From: an uncultured Acidobacteriota bacterium
Lineage (GTDB): Bacteria > Acidobacteriota > Thermoanaerobaculia > UBA5066
Length of the DNA: 11,016 nucleotides
Direction of reading: 5' to 3'
NCBI GenBank assembly: GCA_937902605.1
Contig: CALFNC010000294.1
Coordinates: 1 to 11,016 of the forward strand
The notes below the pieces were generated by a model, which did not search any database, was not told the DNA's origin, and was given only the letters and a program-made list of their open reading frames with translations. The position numbers and the translations under genes were made by a program. Position 1 is the stretch's first letter. The number at the start of each line of letters is the position of its first letter. Shown in pieces: positions 6,551 to 11,016 of this stretch.

Positions 6551-7599
6551 GCGTTGCCCACTGCGGAGACTTCAGGCAGTCGTACCGGGACGACATGAAG
6601 GTCCTCGAGACCCGCTTCGTCCGGGTCTCGGTGGGCGCCTTCCTCGTCCTCCTCTACATCTTCCCGCTCCTCGCGTCCAACTACCTGACGAGCACCATGA
6701 CGACGATCGGGATCGCGGTGATCGGGGCGCTCGGGATCAACATCGTCACGGGCTACACGGGGCAGATCTCCCTCGGCCAGGGCGCCTTCATGGGGGTCGG
6801 CGCATTCGCCTGCTCGTATTTCATGCGGATCGCGCACCTGCCGTTCTGGATCGCCATGCCGCTCGCTGGCCTCGCGACCGCCGCTGTCGGCATGGTGTTC
6901 GGCTTGCCAAGCGCCCGCCTGAAGGGGCTCTACCTCGCCATCGCCACGCTGGCGGCGCAGTTCATCCTTCAGTACCTGTTCATCCACATGGACGCCGTCA
7001 CGGGAGGGAGCAACGGTATCCAATTCCCGCCCCCCGAGATCGGCTCCTTCGTCTTCGACGGGGACCGTTCCAAGTACTACCTGACGATCACCGTGGCCAT
7101 CTCGGCCGTCCTCTTCACGACGAACCTGATGCGGTCGCGGGACGGCCGGGCTTTCATCGCGGTCCGCGACCACCACCTCTCGGCGGAGATCATGGGCGTC
7201 CACCTGTTCAAGTACAGGCTCCTTTCGTTTTCGGTCAGCGCCTTCTACGCGGGGATTGCAGGGAGCCTCTGGGGGGTGTACACGGGCTATATCTCTGCCG
7301 AGCATTTCACGCTAACGGAGTCGATCAACTACCTCGCCATGATCATCATCGGCGGGCTCGGAAGCGTCCTGGGCTCCATCTTCGGCGCCGTCTTCATGAC
7401 CCTCCTGCCACAGTTTCTGACGGTCGGAACAGGGGCGCTCGCGCAGATCTTCCCAAAGATCGGCTTCCTGATCATGAGCCTCAAGGACGGCGTCTTCGGG
7501 ATCATCGTCATCCTCTTCCTGATCTTCGAGCCGGACGGCCTCGCCCATCGGTGGAGGCTGATCAAGGCCTATTGGAAGCTCTACCCGTTCAGCTACTGA
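6547..7599 (+). CDS. livM: Liv-type ABC transporter permease (LivM-like)
   Basis: Second inner-membrane permease, 350 aa. A cytoplasmic N-terminal leader of about 25 residues precedes hydrophobic segments from residue 26 to about 330. Family landmarks are GYTGQISLGQGAFMGVGA (69-86), the ATPase-coupling loop around RDGRAFIAVRDHHLSAEIMG (198-217), and the C-terminal GLGSVLGSIFGA and IFEPDGLAHRW. The ATG at 6547 is preceded by GGAG and GGGG (6532-6540). The leader with CGDFRQSY resembles, from memory, the start of LivM proteins in similar ligase-associated operons, so I keep the first ATG; M17 is an alternative. With LivH it forms the transmembrane path of the importer. A gap of 130 bases follows before the binding protein. 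Confidence 0.94.
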   Translation: MSVAHCGDFRQSYRDDMKVLETRFVRVSVGAFLVLLYIFPLLASNYLTSTMTTIGIAVIGALGINIVTGYTGQISLGQGAFMGVGAFACSYFMRIAHLPFWIAMPLAGLATAAVGMVFGLPSARLKGLYLAIATLAAQFILQYLFIHMDAVTGGSNGIQFPPPEIGSFVFDGDRSKYYLTITVAISAVLFTTNLMRSRDGRAFIAVRDHHLSAEIMGVHLFKYRLLSFSVSAFYAGIAGSLWGVYTGYISAEHFTLTESINYLAMIIIGGLGSVLGSIFGAVFMTLLPQFLTVGTGALAQIFPKIGFLIMSLKDGVFGIIVILFLIFEPDGLAHRWRLIKAYWKLYPFSY

Positions 7600-7729
7600 T
7601 GTCGCGATAGCATCGAAGAGAGAAGCGACCCATCCCACCTCGGGATCCGATCACCAGCCCCCGGAGACTCAGTCACATTCACGTTCCCTCACAACCACAG
7701 CTCAGCGCCACTTGAAAGAGGAGATCGAG
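7600..7729 (+). other. livM-livK intercistronic region with short hairpin
   Basis: This is the longest gap within the plus-strand gene set (130 bases). It has no credible gene: a TGATG overlap at the livM stop opens only a three-codon frame. ATCCC (7632-7636) and GGGAT (7642-7646) can pair as a five-base stem with a five-base loop, with no T-run after it. The second half is C/A-rich and unstructured by eye. Such gaps before binding-protein genes often carry an internal promoter or an RNA element that raises binding-protein expression, but nothing here proves either. Confidence 0.4.
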
Positions 7730-8896
7730 ATGAGACGTCTGACCCCGTTTCTCGCACTAGCGATCATGGCCGCCATGGCGGGCCCCGTCATCGGCCAGGA
7801 GATCGTCATCGGAAATCTCGCCGATATCACCGGCGGCACCGGCGACGTCGGAAAGCCCTACGCCGAGGGGATCAAGGCCTACACCGACTACATCAACGCC
7901 AATGGCGGTATCAACGGCAAGAAGATCAAGCTTCTCCAGCAGGACTACGCCTACAAGATCCCCGAGGCCCTCAGCCTCTACAAGAAGTTCAAGGACCAGG
8001 ACAAGGTCCTCGCGATCCAGGGCTGGGGCAGCGGGGACACGGAAGCCCTCAAAGAGCAGGTGGCCAAGGACCAGATGCCCTACTGGTCGGCCTCCTACTC
8101 GGCCCACCTGACCGACCCGGCCAAGTCACCTTACAACTTCTTCTGCGCCCCGGACTATTCAACTGGCCTCCGGGCCGGCCTCAAGTACCTCAAGGACAAC
8201 TGGAAGGAGAAGAGGAAGCCCAAGGTGGCCTTCATCTATCCCGACGTCGGGTACGGCAAGGCCCCCATTCCGGCAGGGAAGAAGTACGCCGCAGAGCTCG
8301 GATTCGACATCGTTGGCGAGGAGAACGTCGACCTGAAGGCTATCGAGGCGACCACGCAGCTCCTGAACCTGAAGAAAGCCGATCCGGACTTCGCCTGGAT
8401 TGGCGGCACGAAGGTCTCGACGTCCGTCATCCTCAAGGACGCCAAGAAGCTCGGCCTGAAGACCAAGTTCTTCGGCAACATCTGGAGCGCGGACGAGGCG
8501 ATGCCCAAGCTCGCGGCCGGCGCGGAGGAAGGCTACCTCGTCGTCATCGGAGCGGCTCTCTACGGCGACAAGGTCCCCGGCATGAAAGCCATCGAGAAGG
8601 TGACGAACAACCAGCCCCAGGTGAGCCACTGGATTCGCGGATGGGTTTCGATGATGACCATGTGCGAGGTCCTCAAGACCGCCGACAAGCACAAGGAGCT
8701 GACCGGCCCCGGCATCCGGAAATACGCCGAGCAGCTGAAGAACTTCGACACCCAGGGTCTCACGGCCCCCATCACCTACACCCCGACCGACCACCGTCCG
8801 TTCATGTCCGTCATTCTCGCCGAGTTCCAGGGCGGCAAGATGGTGAAGAAGGCCACCATAGAGCTCCCGCGCAAGCCGGAGTGGATCGGTTTCTGA
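7730..8896 (+). CDS. livK: Liv-type ABC transporter substrate-binding protein
   Basis: Periplasmic binding protein of the type I LivK/LivJ family, 388 aa. It has a Sec signal peptide (MRRL, then a hydrophobic stretch to about residue 20, with likely cleavage around VIG-QE near residues 22-23). The mature protein starts with EIVIGNLADITGGTGDVGKP, the first strand and ligand loop. NGGINGKKIKLL (58-69) and VAFIYPDVGYGKAP (156-169) are standard core strands. The ligand loop GWGSGDTEALKEQ (98-110) and the following PYWSASYSAHLTDP (117-130) differ from leucine-binding proteins, hinting at a non-amino-acid ligand. The frame opens at a TTG at 7712, but ATG 7730 behind GAGGAG (7718-7723) at six-base spacing gives a clean signal peptide. 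It probably feeds the LivH/LivM channel encoded just upstream. The family is certain; the symbol is by family, not by proven leucine transport. Confidence 0.94.
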   Translation: MRRLTPFLALAIMAAMAGPVIGQEIVIGNLADITGGTGDVGKPYAEGIKAYTDYINANGGINGKKIKLLQQDYAYKIPEALSLYKKFKDQDKVLAIQGWGSGDTEALKEQVAKDQMPYWSASYSAHLTDPAKSPYNFFCAPDYSTGLRAGLKYLKDNWKEKRKPKVAFIYPDVGYGKAPIPAGKKYAAELGFDIVGEENVDLKAIEATTQLLNLKKADPDFAWIGGTKVSTSVILKDAKKLGLKTKFFGNIWSADEAMPKLAAGAEEGYLVVIGAALYGDKVPGMKAIEKVTNNQPQVSHWIRGWVSMMTMCEVLKTADKHKELTGPGIRKYAEQLKNFDTQGLTAPITYTPTDHRPFMSVILAEFQGGKMVKKATIELPRKPEWIGF

Positions 8897-8969
8897 TCTG
8901 GTGAGCGAGGGCGGGGGGGGCTTCCCTCCCCTCCGTCCTCCGCACGAAAGGGAGCGAAGAGCCGAATCC
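8897..8969 (+). other. livK-livF gap with eight-G tract and facing C-rich run
   Basis: This 73-base gap holds eight consecutive Gs (8913-8920) followed, after CTT, by a run of C with single T interruptions (8924-8934). The two can fold into a GC hairpin, and a GAGGG/CCCTC pairing is also possible. No T-run follows, so termination is not indicated. The homopolymer is a place where polymerase slippage or assembly error is likely, but it lies outside the coding sequence. Confidence 0.4.
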
Positions 8970-9764
8970 ATGCTGACCGTCAACAACATCGAGGTCGTCT
9001 ACAGTGACGTGATCCTTGTCCTGAAAGGGCTTTCGCTCTCTTGTGCGGAGGGAAAGATCACCACGCTCCTCGGCGCGAACGGAGCCGGGAAGTCCACGAC
9101 CCTCAAGGCCATCTCCGGGCTCCTCAAGAGCGAGGAGGGCGAAGTGACCGAGGGGACCATCGAGTTCATGGGCCAGAAGATCAACGGCAAGGACCCCGAG
9201 AAGATCGTCCGGATGGGGATTTTCCAGGTCATGGAGGGCCGCCGGGTCTTCGAGGACCTCGACGTCGTCGAGAACCTCCGCTGCGGCGCCTACACCCGGA
9301 GCGATCGGGCGGGCGTAAAGCGCGACATGGACCTCGTGTTCGACTACTTCCCCCGCCTCAAAGACCGCCGGCACCAGCTCTCGGGGTATCTCTCGGGCGG
9401 CGAGCAGCAGATGCTCGCCATCGGTCGGGCGCTGATGGCGAGGCCGAAGCTGCTCCTCCTCGACGAACCGAGCCTCGGCCTCGCTCCGATGCTCGTGAAG
9501 GAGATCTTCCGAATCATCCAGAAGATCAACGAGGAGGAGAAGACCACGATTCTCCTCGTGGAGCAAAACGCCTCCCTGGCGCTCCAGGTCGCGACGTTCG
9601 GCTACATCATGGAGATGGGCAAGGTGGTCCTGGACGGTCCATGCGAGAAGCTGCGAGAGAACCCGGACGTCAGGGAGTTCTACCTCGGGATCGGGGAAGG
9701 AGGCACCAAGCGCTCCTTCAAGAACGCCAAGCACTACAAGCGGCGCAAGCGCTGGCTGTCGTAG
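8970..9764 (+). CDS. livF: Liv-type ABC transporter ATP-binding protein (LivF-like) with basic C-terminal tail
   Basis: Second ATPase of the plus-strand importer, 264 aa. Motifs: Walker A GANGAGKST (35-43, canonical lysine), Q-loop IFQVMEGRR (84-92), signature LSGGEQQ (141-147), Walker B LLLLDEPSLGLAP (161-173), and VEQN (187-190) in place of the H-loop histidine, as is usual in LivF. After the normal LivF end (REFYLGIG) comes a basic extension of about 20 residues, including KHYKRRKRW. The frame is open from 8901, but those 23 extra residues are Pro/Arg/Gly-rich filler, and ATG 8970 gives the standard MLTVNNIEVVYSDV start. Ribosome-binding sequence is modest (GAAGAG eight bases upstream, GGGAG farther). 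It is 22 bases from the PaaK-like gene, so very likely co-transcribed with it. Confidence 0.95.
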   Translation: MLTVNNIEVVYSDVILVLKGLSLSCAEGKITTLLGANGAGKSTTLKAISGLLKSEEGEVTEGTIEFMGQKINGKDPEKIVRMGIFQVMEGRRVFEDLDVVENLRCGAYTRSDRAGVKRDMDLVFDYFPRLKDRRHQLSGYLSGGEQQMLAIGRALMARPKLLLLDEPSLGLAPMLVKEIFRIIQKINEEEKTTILLVEQNASLALQVATFGYIMEMGKVVLDGPCEKLRENPDVREFYLGIGEGGTKRSFKNAKHYKRRKRWLS

Positions 9765-9786
9765 CGCCGCCGCGAGGGAGCGAATC

Positions 9787-11016
9787 ATGGACCGGACGAG
9801 CGGGTACCTGAACGAGGAGCTGGAGAAGAGGAGCTGGGACGAGCAGCGGGTCTCCCAGGCGGGACGGCTCGTCGACCTCGTCGCCCACGCCGCCACCCAT
9901 GCCCCGGCGGTCGCCAGCCTGTTCCGGGGCGCGGGCCTCAAGGCCGGCGACATCCGGACTCTCGACGATCTCGCCCGGGTGCCCGTCACACCCAAGGCGA
10001 AGCTCGTGGAGCTCCAGCGAGCGAATCCACCGTTCGGCGGCCTCCTCGCGGTCCCGCTCCACCAGGTCCGCCGCGTCTTCCGGTCCCCTGGCCCCATCTA
10101 CGACCCACAGGGATTCGACGAGGGGTGGGGATGGGAGGAGGCGCTCTTTGCCGCAGGTTTCCGCCGCGGCGACATCTGCATCAACACCTTCGGTTACCAG
10201 ATGACCCCGGCGGGGATGATGTTCGACGACGCCCTCGGGGCGTTGGGATGCCCGCTGGTCCCGACGGGCGTGGGCGACAAAGAGGTCCAGATCGAGATCC
10301 TCCGGACCCTGGGCATCGCCGGGTTCGTCGGGATGGCGTCCTTCCTCCTGCAGATCGGAGAGAAGGCGAAGGAGCAGGGCCTCGACCCTGCGAAGGACTT
10401 CGGGCTGCGGGTCGCGTTCACCACGGCCGAGCCTCTGCCCGACACCCTCCGCGCGTCGGTCGAAGGTCTCTTCGGCGCGACCGTCCGGCAGGGATTCGGC
10501 ACTGCGGACTGCGGCTGCCTCGCCTACGAGTGCCATGCCAAGGGAGGAATGCACCTCGCCAGCCGCGCGATCGTCGAGATCGCGGACCCCGAGACGGGCC
10601 GGCCCCTGGGCCCGGGGGAAATTGGCGAGATCGTCGTGACCCTCTTCAACAAGGCCTATCCCCTTCTCCGCTTCGGGACCGGCGACCTGTCGGCGGTCGA
10701 CCACGGCGAATGCTCCTGCGGGAGAAAATCCCCGAAGCTCCGAGGCTGGCTCGGCCGCTGCGACCAGCTCGTCAAGGTGAAGGGGATGTTCCTGCACCCC
10801 GGACAGATCCAGACGGCGATGCGTGACTTCCCGGAGGTCATTCGCTTCCGCGCGGTTGTCACCCGGTCCGAGAGCCGTGACGTCCTGACGGTCCGCGCCG
10901 AGGCGCCCGCGGTCACGGACGATGCGCTGAAAGCAAGGATCGAGGCGCGTCTCCGCGACGTCCTTCGGATCGGCGCGTCGGTCGAATGGGTGGCAGCGGG
11001 GACCCTCCCAGCTGAC
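9787..11016 (+). CDS. PaaK-like phenylacetate-CoA ligase family protein with degenerate P-loop, end not reached
   Basis: Translated by hand: 410 codons without a stop to the window edge; family length (about 410-440 aa) suggests the end is close. The fold matches the PaaK branch of AMP-forming CoA ligases. The N-terminal region has LDDLARVPVTPKAKL (59-73). A5-equivalent FGTADCG is at 237-243, and YPLLRFGTGDLS (291-302) is the ribose-binding region with D300. CSCGRK follows at 309-314, then LGRCDQLVKVKGMFLHP (322-338), a hinge and C-terminal domain start typical of PaaK. The adenylate P-loop, normally SSGTTGKP, reads RSPGPIYDPQ (99-108), so the Thr/Gly/Lys phosphate-binding residues are missing. 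The start is supported by GAGGGAG (9774-9780) at six-base spacing. As last visible gene of the importer operon it may activate an aromatic or aryl-acetic acid, but an altered or non-adenylating role is equally possible. No gene symbol is given for that reason. Confidence 0.88.
   Translation, partial: MDRTSGYLNEELEKRSWDEQRVSQAGRLVDLVAHAATHAPAVASLFRGAGLKAGDIRTLDDLARVPVTPKAKLVELQRANPPFGGLLAVPLHQVRRVFRSPGPIYDPQGFDEGWGWEEALFAAGFRRGDICINTFGYQMTPAGMMFDDALGALGCPLVPTGVGDKEVQIEILRTLGIAGFVGMASFLLQIGEKAKEQGLDPAKDFGLRVAFTTAEPLPDTLRASVEGLFGATVRQGFGTADCGCLAYECHAKGGMHLASRAIVEIADPETGRPLGPGEIGEIVVTLFNKAYPLLRFGTGDLSAVDHGECSCGRKSPKLRGWLGRCDQLVKVKGMFLHPGQIQTAMRDFPEVIRFRAVVTRSESRDVLTVRAEAPAVTDDALKARIEARLRDVLRIGASVEWVAAGTLPAD

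Noticed and set aside
7599..7610. Tiny frame (ATG TCG CGA TAG) overlapping the livM stop
   Set aside because: Three codons only; no reason to call it a gene, and the TGATG overlap is common by chance.
7632..7646. Factor-independent terminator after livM
   Set aside because: The stem is only five bases and no T-run follows; the downstream livK and livF belong to the same functional set.
8901..8969. Longer plus-strand LivF beginning at 8901
   Set aside because: The extension translates the G-run and flanking spacer and has no family counterpart.
8811..10097. 428-codon minus-strand frame across livK, livF and the PaaK-like gene
   Set aside because: It spans two gene boundaries on the other strand, is low in complexity and has no recognisable domain; a GC-driven shadow.
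9718..10797. 359-codon minus-strand frame over the PaaK-like gene
   Set aside because: Arg/Glu/Ala-rich with no motif, while the plus strand encodes a clear PaaK-family protein.

Overview
The window is dense, GC-rich bacterial DNA whose codons mostly end in C or G. It carries two divergently transcribed gene sets of the branched-chain / hydrophobic amino acid uptake (HAAT, Liv-type) ABC transporter family. No rRNA, tRNA, CRISPR array, insertion sequence or phage gene was seen. The host cannot be named from the sequence. GC-rich Gram-negative-like lineages with many Liv-type transporters and acyl-CoA ligases (Desulfobacterota/Myxococcota-like, Acidobacteriota, Rokubacteria-like or Beta-/Alphaproteobacteria) fit best; this is inference from gene content only.

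Minus strand, about 1-2546: a livG-like ATPase, a livF-like ATPase that overlaps it by four bases, and a secreted substrate-binding protein that runs off the left edge. The matching permeases are not in the window. The LivF-like ATPase has arginine in place of the Walker A lysine.

Divergent intergenic region, about 2547-2774: weak candidate promoters for both directions and one strong GC-rich palindrome between them.

Plus strand, 2775-11016: one compact, apparently co-transcribed set in the order livG ATPase, long-chain-type acyl-CoA synthetase (655 aa), livH permease, livM permease, periplasmic binding protein, livF ATPase, and a phenylacetate-CoA-ligase-like protein that reaches the right edge. 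Gaps are 14, 31, 64, 130, 73 and 22 bases. A 23-codon reading frame fills the livH-livM gap exactly, sharing an ATGA stop/start overlap with each neighbour.

Working model (inference): the plus-strand genes form a complete importer (binding protein, two permeases, two ATPases). It is coupled to cytoplasmic CoA activation of the imported compound, more likely an organic acid such as an aromatic, aryl-alkanoic or fatty acid than a branched-chain amino acid. The last gene belongs to the PaaK family but has lost the usual Ser/Thr/Gly-rich P-loop, so it may be a modified ligase or a non-adenylating relative. The long reading frames antisense to these genes are side effects of high GC and were left out.
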